Shown here: in pieces, positions 43,574 through 52,676 of the stretch
Layout of the letters: every line of letters starts with the position of its first letter
Position numbering within the stretch: position 1 is the first letter of the stretch
Assembly (NCBI RefSeq): GCF_002095535.1
Contig: NZ_MLJI01000003.1
Coordinates: 403,477 to 467,476 of the forward strand
Length of the DNA: 64,000 bases
Source of the DNA: Pantoea cypripedii
GTDB taxonomy: Bacteria; Pseudomonadota; Gammaproteobacteria; Enterobacterales; Enterobacteriaceae
Direction of reading: 5' to 3'
Program-made: the position numbers and the translations under genes
Notes under the pieces: model-generated
The model's database searches: none
The model's input: the letters and a program-made list of their open reading frames with translations, nothing else
What the model was told of the DNA's origin: nothing

Positions 43574-45655
43574 ATGTCGCATGCTAAGCCTTTTGTGATT
43601 ACCGCCGGTTACAGCTACCCGCTGGGTGCCAATTTCGATGGTGAAGGCGTCAACTTCGCCCTGTTTTCCGCCCACGCAGAACGCGTTGAACTGTGCCTGT
43701 ACGATGACAGTGGCCGCCATGAAATCGCCAGATTTGATTTGCCCGAATTTACCCACGAAGTCTGGCATGGCTATATTCCCGGCCTGCAACCCGGAGCGCT
43801 TTACGGCTACCGGGTGCATGGCCCCTTTGATCCGGAAAATGGTCACCGCTTTAATCCGCACAAGCTGTTGCTCGACCCCTATGCGCGTGACCTCTCCGGC
43901 GATATCGCCTGGAACGAAGCGCATTTCGCCTACGATTTACAGCACGACGGTGAAGACAAAGATCTCACCTTTGATACCCACGACAGCGCCGATTTTACCC
44001 CCAAATGTCGGGTCATCGATGCCAACGAATTTGACTGGCATGACCAGAATCGCCCGGTTATCCCGTGGTCCAGCGCCATCATCTATGAAACCCATGTCAA
44101 AGGCTTTACCCAGCTTAACAGCGCAATCCCACAACCCCTGCGCGGCACCTATGAAGGTATGGCGCATAAAGCCAGCGTCGATTATTTGAAAAGCCTTGGC
44201 ATCACCTCCGTCGAGTTGTTGCCGGTGCACTGGTTTCCCGATGATCAGCATCTGCTGGACAAAGGGCTGAAAAACTTCTGGGGCTACAACACGCTCAACT
44301 TTTTCGCCCCTGCCGCACGCTATTTCGGCCCGCGTGGTATCCAGGGTTTTCGTGACATGGTGCGCGCGCTGCATGACGCGGGAATCGAGGTGATTCTCGA
44401 TGTGGTTTACAACCACACCGCAGAAGGCAATGAACTGGGACCGACGCTGTCGTTTAAAGGCATCGATAATTATTCCTACTATCGCACCCTGGCTGACCAG
44501 CATCGTTACTACGTTAACGACACCGGCACCGGTAACACCGTTAACACCTCACATCCCCGCGTGTTGCAGATGATTATGGACTCCCTGCGTTACTGGGCCG
44601 AATCGATGCATATCGATGGTTTTCGCTTTGATCTGGGCACCATTCTGGGCCGTGAGCCTGGCGGCTTCGACCCACGCGGCGGTTTCTTTGACGCCATGAC
44701 CCAGGATCCGGTATTGGGCAAACTGAAACTGATCGGTGAACCCTGGGACATCGGTCCGGGCGGTTATCAGGTTGGCGCGTTCCCACCAGGCTGGGCCGAA
44801 TGGAACGACAAATATCGTGATACGGTGCGGGAATACTGGAAAGGCGACAATGTCTCCAGTGATTTTGCTGCCCGCCTGCTGGGTTCGGGTGATCTTTACG
44901 ATCAGCGCGGACGCCGCCCCTGGGCCAGTATCAACTTTATTACCGCCCATGACGGCTTCACCCTTAATGACCTGGTGTCCTACAACGAAAAGCATAACGA
45001 GGCCAACGGCGAGGATAACAATGACGGGCACAACGACAACCGTTCTTATAACTACGGTGCAGAAGGCCCGACCGATGACCCGCAAATCATAGAAGTCCGT
45101 GAACGGCAGAAACGCAATTTTCTTGCCACCCTGCTGTTTTCCCACGGCACGCCGATGCTGCTGGCCGGTGATGAGTTTGGCCGCAGCCAGATGGGCAACA
45201 ACAACGGTTATTGCCAGGACAGCGAGATCTCGTGGTTCCACTGGGATGAGCTGCCCGCCAGTGCCGAAGCGTTGCGCGAATTCACCCGCCAGATTATCCA
45301 CCTGCGCGCCAGCCAGCCGTTGCTGCATCGGGAAAACTGGCGCGACGGTATGGAGATTGAATGGTTCAATGCGGGGGGCGGCTTGCAACAACCGGAGCAT
45401 TGGGATGAAGGCACCACGCTGGGTATGTACATTGGCCGCCCGGACTTGCAGGAAGCCGAAGGTATCTGGCATGACGTGCTGATGCTATTCAATCCGTTTG
45501 AAGGCGAAGTGCCCTTCCGCATCCCGCAATTTGGCGAAGGTGGCTGGGTACTGGAACTCACCACCAGCGATTGCAGCAAAAAGGGGCTGGTGATCACCAA
45601 AGAAAAAGATTTCACCCTGGAGGGCCGTAGCATCGCCTTGTTCAGACGGCCCTGA
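43574..45655 (+). CDS. glgX: Glycogen debranching enzyme (isoamylase type)
   Basis: This 693-aa GH13 enzyme hydrolyses alpha-1,6 branches. It has an N-terminal CBM48-like domain (YPLGANFDGEGVNFALFSAHAERVELCLYD), HVKGFTQLNSAIP, WGYNTLNFFAPAARY, VILDVVYNHTAEGNELGPTLSF and FRFDLGTILGREPGGFD, as in GlgX/TreX. GAGTGGGG precedes the ATG at 43574; the 27 bases of open frame upstream are not used. In this cluster it probably supplies linear glucan to TreY/TreZ. The last 14 bases overlap the convergent LysR gene. Confidence 0.93.
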   Translation: MSHAKPFVITAGYSYPLGANFDGEGVNFALFSAHAERVELCLYDDSGRHEIARFDLPEFTHEVWHGYIPGLQPGALYGYRVHGPFDPENGHRFNPHKLLLDPYARDLSGDIAWNEAHFAYDLQHDGEDKDLTFDTHDSADFTPKCRVIDANEFDWHDQNRPVIPWSSAIIYETHVKGFTQLNSAIPQPLRGTYEGMAHKASVDYLKSLGITSVELLPVHWFPDDQHLLDKGLKNFWGYNTLNFFAPAARYFGPRGIQGFRDMVRALHDAGIEVILDVVYNHTAEGNELGPTLSFKGIDNYSYYRTLADQHRYYVNDTGTGNTVNTSHPRVLQMIMDSLRYWAESMHIDGFRFDLGTILGREPGGFDPRGGFFDAMTQDPVLGKLKLIGEPWDIGPGGYQVGAFPPGWAEWNDKYRDTVREYWKGDNVSSDFAARLLGSGDLYDQRGRRPWASINFITAHDGFTLNDLVSYNEKHNEANGEDNNDGHNDNRSYNYGAEGPTDDPQIIEVRERQKRNFLATLLFSHGTPMLLAGDEFGRSQMGNNNGYCQDSEISWFHWDELPASAEALREFTRQIIHLRASQPLLHRENWRDGMEIEWFNAGGGLQQPEHWDEGTTLGMYIGRPDLQEAEGIWHDVLMLFNPFEGEVPFRIPQFGEGGWVLELTTSDCSKKGLVITKEKDFTLEGRSIALFRRP

Positions 45656-46550
45656 GCCGCTGCGGGAACACCTCCATCAGCCAGCTAATAAACACCCGCA
45701 GCCGTTGCGTGACGTGGCGGTTCTGCGGGTACACCACATGAAACGGATAAGGCGCAGGTCGCCACCCGGCTAGGATCTCCACCAGCGCCCCACGTTGCTG
45801 GGCTTCAAAGGTGGCATAGGTGAAGGTCTGAATAATGCCCAGTCCGGCCAGCGCCGCCGCCAAATGCGCGTTGCTTTCGTTAATCCCGATACGATGTTCG
45901 GTTTTGATCTCACTCTTTTCGCCGTTACGCGCGAAGCGGAAAGGAAACGGACGCCCGGTTTGCGGTGACAGATAACTCACCAGCCGGTGGCCGTTTTTTA
46001 ACTCATCAGGATAAGCCGGGACACCAAAGGCTTTCAGGTAACCCGGCGTTGCGCAGGTTATCAGGGTGGCATCGCCAATATGGCGCGCGATCAGGGAGGA
46101 ATCGCTGAGCGGCCCGCCACGAATCACGCAATCAACGTTGTCGCTGATCAGGTCAACCGGCCGGTCCGATACCCCAAGATCCAGACGAATATCCGGGTAG
46201 CGTGCCATAAAATCCGGCAGCGCCGGTATCAGCACATCCCGCGCCGTTGAGCCACCGACATCCACGCGCAGATAGCCACGCAACCGGCCACTGACCACAT
46301 TAAACGAGGCATCGATATCCTCCAGATCGCGCACGATACGCAACGCTTTCTCGTAGTAATCCCGCCCCTCTGCCGTCACCGTCACACGCCGGGTGGTGCG
46401 TTGCAGTAAACGAATCCCCAGATGGGCTTCAAGCTCCTGCACCATCTTGCTGAGCGTGGCGTTGGGCATATCGAGCGAATCCGCCGCGCGAGTGAAATTT
46501 CCGGCCTCCACCACGCGTGCAAATGCCTTGATTGCCATCAGTTGGTCCAT
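45642..46550 (-). CDS. LysR-family transcriptional regulator
   Basis: The 302-aa product has the helix-turn-helix MDQLMAIKAFARVVEAGNFTRAADSLDMPNATLSKMVQELE, typical of the large AaeR/YhjC-like subgroup that controls neighbouring oxidoreductases, and a substrate domain starting near 90 (LRGYLRVDVGGSTARDVLIPALPDF). It is divergent from the SDR gene at 46692, with a 12-bp palindrome in the 141-bp gap. Confidence 0.9.
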   Translation of the reverse strand: MDQLMAIKAFARVVEAGNFTRAADSLDMPNATLSKMVQELEAHLGIRLLQRTTRRVTVTAEGRDYYEKALRIVRDLEDIDASFNVVSGRLRGYLRVDVGGSTARDVLIPALPDFMARYPDIRLDLGVSDRPVDLISDNVDCVIRGGPLSDSSLIARHIGDATLITCATPGYLKAFGVPAYPDELKNGHRLVSYLSPQTGRPFPFRFARNGEKSEIKTEHRIGINESNAHLAAALAGLGIIQTFTYATFEAQQRGALVEILAGWRPAPYPFHVVYPQNRHVTQRLRVFISWLMEVFPQRLRAV

Positions 46551-46602
46551 CGTCCTTCACCTATTATCCACACACATGAATAGTCATTTCCATTTTACAC
46601 GA

Positions 46603-46614
46603 TTTATCGATAAA
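46603..46614. promoter_or_regulatory. Candidate LysR operator, LysR/SDR gap
   Basis: TTTATCGATAAA is a perfect 12-bp palindrome in the divergent gap, 78 bp before the SDR start and about 50 bp before the LysR start. Confidence 0.4.
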
Positions 46615-46691
46615 CGTCGCCACGGTACATTGCCTCCATGCACTACGAAGCCCGTTGAAAATCACTTAATCACTTATCTGGAGAGACAAAC

Positions 46692-47441
46692 ATGAACGCA
46701 TCACTGAAAGGTAAAATTGCTCTGGTTACCGGCGGCACCACCGGTATTGGTCTGGCTGCAGCACAAACGCTGGCAGCACGCGGCGCACAGGTGTTTATCA
46801 CCGGACGCCGTCAGGCAGAACTGGACGCAGCCGTCGCCAGCATTGGCGCTGCTGCCACCGGGATTCGCGCCGATGCCGCGCAGCTGAGCGACCTCGACGC
46901 GGTTTATGCGCAGATTGCCCGTCAGGCAGGTCGCCTTGATGTCCTGTTTGCCAACGCTGGTGGCGGCGATATGCAGCCGCTGGGCAGCATCACCGAAGAA
47001 CATTTTGACCGTATCTTTGGCACCAACGTACGTGGCGTGTTGTTCACCGTGCAAAAAGCACTGCCGCTGCTGAGTGACAAGGCTTCGGTGATCCTCACCG
47101 CCTCTACCACCTCAGTGAAGGGCACCGCTGGCTTTAGCGTCTACAGCGCCAGTAAAGCTGCCGTGCGTAACTTCGCTCGTTCCTGGGCGCTGGATGTGAA
47201 AGATCGCGGCATTCGTATCAACGTCGTCAGCCCTGGTCCGATTCGTACCCCTGGTTTAGGTGGCCTGGTCAGTGAAGATCAACGTCAGGGATTGTTTGAC
47301 GCGCTGGCATCCCAGGTACCGTTGGGTCGTCTGGGTGAACCGGAAGAGATTGGTAACGTGGTAGCGTTCCTTGCCTCTGATGATTCCAGCTTTATCAACG
47401 CCACCGAGTTGTTTGTCGATGGTGGTATGGCGCAGATTTAA
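46692..47441 (+). CDS. Short-chain dehydrogenase/reductase (SDR)
   Basis: The 249-aa classical SDR has the cofactor motif TGGTTGIG (14-21), NAGG (about 88-91) and the catalytic Ser with YSASKAA (about 152-158, Tyr and Lys). The C-terminal substrate loop ends LFVDGGMAQI. GRRQAELDA after the second strand suggests NADP(H). It belongs to the 'glucose 1-dehydrogenase/3-oxoacyl-ACP reductase' type often paired with a divergent LysR. The substrate is unknown. Confidence 0.9.
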   Translation: MNASLKGKIALVTGGTTGIGLAAAQTLAARGAQVFITGRRQAELDAAVASIGAAATGIRADAAQLSDLDAVYAQIARQAGRLDVLFANAGGGDMQPLGSITEEHFDRIFGTNVRGVLFTVQKALPLLSDKASVILTASTTSVKGTAGFSVYSASKAAVRNFARSWALDVKDRGIRINVVSPGPIRTPGLGGLVSEDQRQGLFDALASQVPLGRLGEPEEIGNVVAFLASDDSSFINATELFVDGGMAQI

Positions 47442-47471
47442 TCGTGCTAATGCAGTCAGGTCCCCCCTTTC

Positions 47472-47493
47472 TACCGGCAAAGTAACGCCGGTA
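47472..47493 (+). terminator. Hairpin after SDR gene
   Basis: The 7-bp stem TACCGGC / GCCGGTA has an 8-base loop, 30 bp after the stop. It lacks a clear T run. Confidence 0.4.
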
Positions 47494-47688
47494 ATTAAGG
47501 CGGTGGCCGGACTGTACGTTGCTTACTATGCGGACAAAATCAAAAATCTGACATGTTATATTGATTATAGTTTTTGCATATTTGAAGGTGCGGACTGTAG
47601 AAAAAGCCTTTTTAAATGGCATTTGTGATCAATATCTAAACAATAAATCCCGCTACTTGCTGGCAAGCCAACCGTCATGATTAATATT

Positions 47689-47700
47689 CTGACATGTCAG
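47689..47700. promoter_or_regulatory. Palindromic operator-like site before MFS gene
   Basis: CTGACATGTCAG is a perfect palindrome, flanked by ATGATTAA and TTAATCAT at 47678 and 47701, which extend the symmetry. A second copy of the core, CTGACATGT, lies at 47548. Two matching sites upstream of a transporter gene suggest a repressor or activator binding pair. The regulator is not identified. Confidence 0.4.
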
Positions 47701-47722
47701 TTAATCATAACGGGAACCCTCT

Positions 47723-48418
47723 ATGTCATCGCACCAGGTTGTGGGTAAAAAACGCTGGTTTGTTGCCTTTGTGTTACTTATTGGCGGCTTCATCAACTAT
47801 CTCGATCGTGCCAGCCTGGCGGTGGCGGCACCCTCGATGATGAGCGACCTTCATCTCAGCAACACCGATATCGGTCTGATGGGATCGGTGTTCTCCCTGT
47901 TTTTTGCCTTCAGTCAGTTCCCGGCCGGCTGGCTGGCGGATCGCTTTGGTCCGCGCAAGGTTTATGCTTCCGCCGCGTCACTGTGGGGACTCTCGACCAT
48001 GATTACCGGGCTGTGCAGTACGCTGCCCGCGTTACTCTGCGCGCGCGCCCTGCTCGGCATGACAGAAGCACCCGGCTGGCCAACCTCAGCCAAAATCACC
48101 TCGATTTGGTTTCCGCGCAAAGAACGGGCGCTGGCGAGTTCGATCTGGGATGCCTCCTCCCGCTGGGGACTGGCCTTTGCCCCGCCGTTGCTGGTGCTGA
48201 TGAGCATCCATTTTGGCTGGGGGGCGTTGTTTTACCTGGCGGGGAGCCTCGGGGTGATTTTCGGTCTGATCTTCTTCTGCATCTACCGTCACCCGGAGCA
48301 GCATCAGGGCATCAGCCGCGCGGAGAAGCAGTACATTCTGGCCGGTGGCGGTGGCAGCGTTTCAGCCATCCCCGCCGGTAAGCGTGTGAAGTGGCGCGAG
48401 TGGCCGCCAGTGAGATAA
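47723..48418 (+). pseudogene. MFS transporter, ACS-type, truncated after the first half
   Basis: The frame encodes 231 residues. The first 215 are a normal N-terminal half of an anion:cation symporter-type MFS protein (GGFINYLDRASLAVAAPSM, ADRFGPRKVYASAA, GMTEAPGWPTSAKI, ending at the central loop with HPEQHQGISRAEKQYI). After KRVKW the frame reads REWPPVR and stops, because the DNA switches to the interior of a LysR gene at about 48390. Helices 7-12 are missing, so it is non-functional as a transporter. Relatives carry hexuronates or similar sugar acids. Confidence 0.85.
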
Positions 48419-48999
48419 TCGCGCAGGAAGTGTTGCCGCCGATCCTCGCACAATTACGCGATAGCCATCCGGGCCTGAGCCTTGAGCTGGTGGTGTCTAA
48501 TCAGATACAGGATCTACTGCAACACGAAGCGGACATCGCGGTACGTATGGTGCGCCCACACCAGAATCAGCTGGTGATCCGCGCGGTGGGTGAGATTGCA
48601 CTGGGTATGTATGCCAGCCCTCTCTATCTGGAAAAACATGGCACACCAGATTCGATTCAGGCGCTGCGCCAGCACAGCCTGATTGGATTCGACCAGCCGG
48701 ACGCCTTTGTGCGCAGCGTGGTAAAGGCGCATCCGTTACTGGCACGGGAACATTTTGCTTTTCGCACCGACAGCGACCCGGCACAACTGGCGCTGATTCG
48801 CGCCGGAGCGGGTATTGGTTTTTGTCAGGCGGGGCTGGCACAGCGCGAACCCCAGCTGGTGCGTATTCTGCCCGAGGCGTTTTCTTTGCATCTCTCCACC
48901 TGGATTACCATGCATGAAGATCTGCGCACCCGCCCGCTATGCCGCACGGTATTTGATGCGCTGGCCGAAGGGTTGCAGCAATACATTCACATCAGTTAA
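48391..48999 (+). pseudogene. LysR regulator fragment, effector domain only
   Basis: About 200 codons match the C-terminal ligand-binding domain of a LysR regulator: VAASEIIAQEVLPPILAQLRDSHPGLSLELV at the start, then VRMVRPHQNQLVIRAVGEIALGMYAS. The DNA-binding N-terminal about 90 residues are absent and replaced by the MFS remnant. The junction (48388-48400) reads through in both frames. There is no ribosome site at the apparent GTG start. It is best explained as one side of a deletion. Its stop codon overlaps the end of the convergent mipA gene. Confidence 0.85.
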
Positions 49000-49775
49000 A
49001 AATGCCAGGCAAGGAACAGCGCATAGCTTACCTGATCCTTCTGCTGGGTCAGGGGGCTGTCAGCCGCATCACCTTCCAGACGCTGGGCCATCACCCGCGC
49101 CCCCACCTGCCAGGCCGCGGTCATGTCATAATCCATCCCTACTTCCCAGCCAATTTTTTCCAGGCCAGACCCGGCATCGTAGCGGGCAAAACCGCTGCGG
49201 GAGGATTGCTGCGCCGACACGCCATACTGGGTCTGCATATAATCGCTATTCGCCCAGCTCAGGCTCGGACCGGTGAACAAACGCAGATCTTCAGAGGGAC
49301 GCCATGACAGATTCGCGTATGACGTCAGCCGAAATCCCTGCTGATTACCGCCTATATCCTGGGTCAGGATCACTCCGGCATTGAACAAGTCGTTGCGGTA
49401 AATGGCGGAGGTAAACGCGTGCGGTGAGCGTTTGATGTCGCCCATGCCACGCAGGTAGTCATCATCTGACTCCTCGCGGGGGAAGAGATCCAACCCTGCG
49501 CCAACGGAAAAGGTCCAGTGTTCGGTTCGGACAAATTGCCAGCCCAGCGCGGTCAGAGTATCGACACCACCGAAGAAAAAGGGCCCATAGTTCAGCCTTG
49601 CCACCGGCAGAAACCGGGTCTGGTTGTGCTTCGCCCCGGAGTATTTGGGTTGAACACTGACACCTGCGCCAAGAAAGCCGTTGAAGTTTTGATCGGATTG
49701 ATCAGCAAAAGCAGGCAACGCGGCGGTGGAAAACAGCAATATCAGCGGAAGGGATTTCGCTGGTGTGAAACGCAT
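48996..49775 (-). CDS. mipA: MipA/OmpV family outer-membrane protein
   Basis: The 259-aa product has a signal peptide (cleavage after AFA, about 24) and the MipA/OmpV beta-barrel pattern: FLGAGVSVQPKYSGAKHNQTRFLPVARLNYGPFFFGG (split, about 34-70), and an aromatic C-terminus ALFLAWHF for barrel assembly. It lies 71 bp downstream of a sensor kinase gene on the same strand. MipA proteins next to two-component systems have been linked elsewhere to envelope stress or polymyxin sensing; here that is inference. Confidence 0.88.
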   Translation of the reverse strand: MRFTPAKSLPLILLFSTAALPAFADQSDQNFNGFLGAGVSVQPKYSGAKHNQTRFLPVARLNYGPFFFGGVDTLTALGWQFVRTEHWTFSVGAGLDLFPREESDDDYLRGMGDIKRSPHAFTSAIYRNDLFNAGVILTQDIGGNQQGFRLTSYANLSWRPSEDLRLFTGPSLSWANSDYMQTQYGVSAQQSSRSGFARYDAGSGLEKIGWEVGMDYDMTAAWQVGARVMAQRLEGDAADSPLTQQKDQVSYALFLAWHF

Positions 49776-49846
49776 GTGACTTCATCCTTATGGTGACGGT
49801 TGACCGCCAGCCATTACACCAGCCTCCTGTAACGCCTCTTTTTACC

Positions 49847-51121
49847 TCAGGTAAAGTTATGTAACAGCGGGATGTGCACGCTAAAGCTGGCACCACCACC
49901 AGAACGGTTATGCACGCTAACCTCACCGCCATGATATTGGCTAATGGAGCGCACCAGCGCCAGACCAAGCCCGGAACCGTTACCGCTGCGCGCCAGGCGA
50001 TAAAAAGGTTCAAAAATGCGCACCATTTCCGACTCGGGAATCCCCGGCCCACGGTCATTCACCGTCAGCAAAAAACCGTGATCCGGCGTGCACTTAAGAT
50101 TGACCGTCACCTCTCGCCCCGCATAACGCAGCGCGTTTTCAATCAGGTTACGCATTAAACGGCGCATCAGACGGGCATCAACCTGCGCCACAATGTGCTC
50201 GGCATTCAGCTCCACCTCAACGCTGGCGCACTCCTCGGCGGCCAGTGCCGTGATATCGGTGGCAAGTAATTCACCCACGATAACGTTATCCGCCATCTCC
50301 AGTCGGCTCAGGGTGAGAATTTCCTCTACCAACGCGTCCAGTTCCCTGACGCTGCGTTGCAATTCATTGCCTGCCTGGGAGTGTTCAGTGCTGAGCAATG
50401 CCGAGGCCATCTGAATACGCATCAGCGGTGAACGCAGTTCATGTGAGGCATTGGCCAGCATGGTTTTCTGTGACTGAACCAGAGTCTCGATTTGTGTCGC
50501 GGAACGATTAAAACTGGCAGCCAGCTGGCCCACCTCATCGCGACCCGTCACCTGCACCCGCGCCGCCAGGTTGCCTTTGCCCAACGATTCGACGCTATGT
50601 TGTAGTGATTCCAGTCGCGCAGTGAGTCGACGAATCACCGGGAAAGAGATCACCACCACCGCCGCCGCCAGCGCTAACAGCATCAGGATAAAAGTCCACG
50701 GACGTTCAATGCGATCGACACTGAACTGGATCACCAGCAAACGTTTATCCTGCAACTGCCAGACAAAGCGTGAGCTGTACCAGTCATCAAAGTAACCCCC
50801 GGCTTTCACCTGATGCGGGAATGGGATCGCGGGTGAAAGCATGCGGCTCAGCAATGTGCCGTTAGCCGCAAACAGGGCGAAACGGGCATTGGTACGTTGC
50901 ATCCAGCTATCAATCGCCGTCGACTGCGCATCTGCCGGGGCCGATGCGGGAGGTAACGTTTGTTCCACCATGCCGCTGAAAGTGGCAAACGCGTTATGGT
51001 GGCGATTTTCATCATCCGTCCATAGCCACAGCATGATGGTACAGAGCACCACCAGCGAAATAGCGCTGATCACAGCAAAGAAGATCTGCAAATGCATCGG
51101 AAGGTCGGTAATGCGTTTCAT
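49847..51121 (-). CDS. Two-component sensor histidine kinase
   Basis: The 424-aa inner-membrane kinase has transmembrane helices at about 13-33 and 143-163 flanking a 110-residue periplasmic sensor. A HAMP segment (about 165-215), the H-box MLANASHELRSPLMRIQ with His227, and ATPase motifs NLIENALRY, DRGPGIPE and GSGLGLALV follow. I chose the ATG at 51121 (MKRITDLP), 4 bp after the regulator's stop, over a longer frame overlapping it. It resembles CpxA/RstB/ParS-type kinases. The signal is unknown; linkage to mipA points to the envelope. Confidence 0.9.
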   Translation of the reverse strand: MKRITDLPMHLQIFFAVISAISLVVLCTIMLWLWTDDENRHHNAFATFSGMVEQTLPPASAPADAQSTAIDSWMQRTNARFALFAANGTLLSRMLSPAIPFPHQVKAGGYFDDWYSSRFVWQLQDKRLLVIQFSVDRIERPWTFILMLLALAAAVVVISFPVIRRLTARLESLQHSVESLGKGNLAARVQVTGRDEVGQLAASFNRSATQIETLVQSQKTMLANASHELRSPLMRIQMASALLSTEHSQAGNELQRSVRELDALVEEILTLSRLEMADNVIVGELLATDITALAAEECASVEVELNAEHIVAQVDARLMRRLMRNLIENALRYAGREVTVNLKCTPDHGFLLTVNDRGPGIPESEMVRIFEPFYRLARSGNGSGLGLALVRSISQYHGGEVSVHNRSGGGASFSVHIPLLHNFT

Positions 51122-51125
51122 ACGC

Positions 51126-51827
51126 TTAGCGATCCGCCTGAGCGGAAAACACGTAACCCACGCCGCGTACCGTGATGATACGCTTCGGAGTACGGGGGTC
51201 GTCTTCAATCACCTGACGAATACGCCCGATATGCACATCAATGGCCCGGTCAAAACTGTCATAACTTTCACCGCGTACCGTCTGCCAGATTTGTTCGCGA
51301 TTCAGCACGCGCCCAGCCTGGCGCGCCAGCGAAACCAGCAAATCGAATTGCAATGAGGTCAGCGCACAGGGCTGCTGATGCAGCGTTACCGTGCGCGCAG
51401 CAATATCAATCTCCAGTTCACCTGAACGGATCAGACCGGTATCAGCGGTTCGGGTGCCCGGCCGCATGCGGCGTAGCACAGCACGCATCCGTGCCAGCAG
51501 CTCACGCGGTTCAAAGGGTTTGGGCAGGTAATCATCAGCGCCAACTTCCAGCCCAATAATGCGGTCAGCCGGATCGCCACGTCCGGTGACCATAATGATG
51601 GCGGGATCGTCGTGGCTTTCGGCGCGTATCTGCCGACACAGCGCCAGCCCATCGGCATCCCCCAGCATCAGATCCAGCAGTACCACATCAAAGCTGCGCA
51701 GTTTCATGCGCGCCTGTGCATCGGTAGCGCTGGCGCTATGCATCACCTCAAATTCGTGTTGTGCCAGATAAGGCACAATCATCTGCGCCAGACGGACATC
51801 ATCCTCAATCAGCAATACAGAGGTCAT
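51126..51827 (-). CDS. OmpR/PhoB-family response regulator
   Basis: The 233-aa product has a receiver domain with acidic pocket EDD (8-10), phospho-acceptor Asp52 (VVLLDLML) and Lys103 (LPKPFEP). The C-terminal winged helix has LTSLQFDLLVSLARQAGRVLNREQ and the DRAIDVHIGRIRQVIEDDP recognition region. The start at 51827 (MTSVLL) is preferred to the longer frame from 51848. It is the first gene of the unit regulator-kinase-mipA. Confidence 0.92.
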   Translation of the reverse strand: MTSVLLIEDDVRLAQMIVPYLAQHEFEVMHSASATDAQARMKLRSFDVVLLDLMLGDADGLALCRQIRAESHDDPAIIMVTGRGDPADRIIGLEVGADDYLPKPFEPRELLARMRAVLRRMRPGTRTADTGLIRSGELEIDIAARTVTLHQQPCALTSLQFDLLVSLARQAGRVLNREQIWQTVRGESYDSFDRAIDVHIGRIRQVIEDDPRTPKRIITVRGVGYVFSAQADR

Positions 51828-51914
51828 GACTTTTATCTTCCAAAACAATGATGAGTAACAGACAGCGGCGTCCGCTATTAAGTTTCGTCAACGCTGGAAG
51901 AGAAGATCAGATGA

Positions 51915-52676
51915 TCAAAATCTCAGCTGTGATCGCTCATTATAAAAACGTCGATACGCCAGGTAGACCGCAATTATCGTGGACAAGCTGGCCGTACCAA
52001 TCAACATAAAAGTCACCATGATTTGGTATTTGATGGCTTTCACCGGGTCGATGCCAGCAAAAATTAGCCCCGACATCATGCCCGGCAGGCTCACCAGCCC
52101 CACGGTTTTCGCCGCATCTATCGTTGGGATCATCGCGGCGCGGATACTGTCCCGAATCAGCGTGCCTGATGCCAGCTTGATGGACGCCCCCAGACTCAGC
52201 ATCTCCTGAATTTTCTGGCGGTTATCCGCAAAGCGCTGGTTGAGATTGCTGTAACACAACCCCACCGCCACCATGGCATTCCCGGCAATCATCCCGGAAA
52301 TCGGGATCACCTGCATCGGCATAAATTCGATCGCGCCACTCAGCACCAGAATCACCAACGTCAATGTAGTACCGCTGGTAATGGCGATAAATGAAATCAG
52401 GAAAGCATGATCAATATTGCGGCTGCGTTTACGGGCGTTCAGCGCGGCATTGACGCAGATAAACAACACCATCAGCACCGTAAGCCAGTCATTATTGATG
52501 TCGAAAATCGACTTCAGCACATAGCCAACAATGACCAACTGCACAATGGCGCGACACACGCTCCAGATAATGTCTTTGCCCAGCCCCAGCTTCTCTTTCT
52601 GGCTAATCAGCAGCGCGATCATCACCAGCACCAACGCCAGTACCAGTGAAGTGTTAGTGATATTATGCTGGCTCAT
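51915..52676 (-). CDS. fetB: Iron export ABC transporter permease subunit
   Basis: The 253-aa membrane protein matches FetB (YbbM): SQKEKLGLGKDIIWSVCRAIVQLVIVGYVL near the start, NARKRSRNIDHAF, ISGMIAGNAMVAVGLCYSNL and VGLVSLPGMMSGLIFAGIDP. Start MSQHNIT at 52676 overlaps the fetA end by 14 bases; the upstream in-frame extension lies wholly within fetA. FetAB exports iron and protects against peroxide stress in E. coli. Confidence 0.9.
   Translation of the reverse strand: MSQHNITNTSLVLALVLVMIALLISQKEKLGLGKDIIWSVCRAIVQLVIVGYVLKSIFDINNDWLTVLMVLFICVNAALNARKRSRNIDHAFLISFIAITSGTTLTLVILVLSGAIEFMPMQVIPISGMIAGNAMVAVGLCYSNLNQRFADNRQKIQEMLSLGASIKLASGTLIRDSIRAAMIPTIDAAKTVGLVSLPGMMSGLIFAGIDPVKAIKYQIMVTFMLIGTASLSTIIAVYLAYRRFYNERSQLRF

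Noticed and set aside
44549..45472. 307-codon minus-strand frame inside glgX
   Set aside because: It is an antisense shadow; the glgX motifs lie across the same bases.
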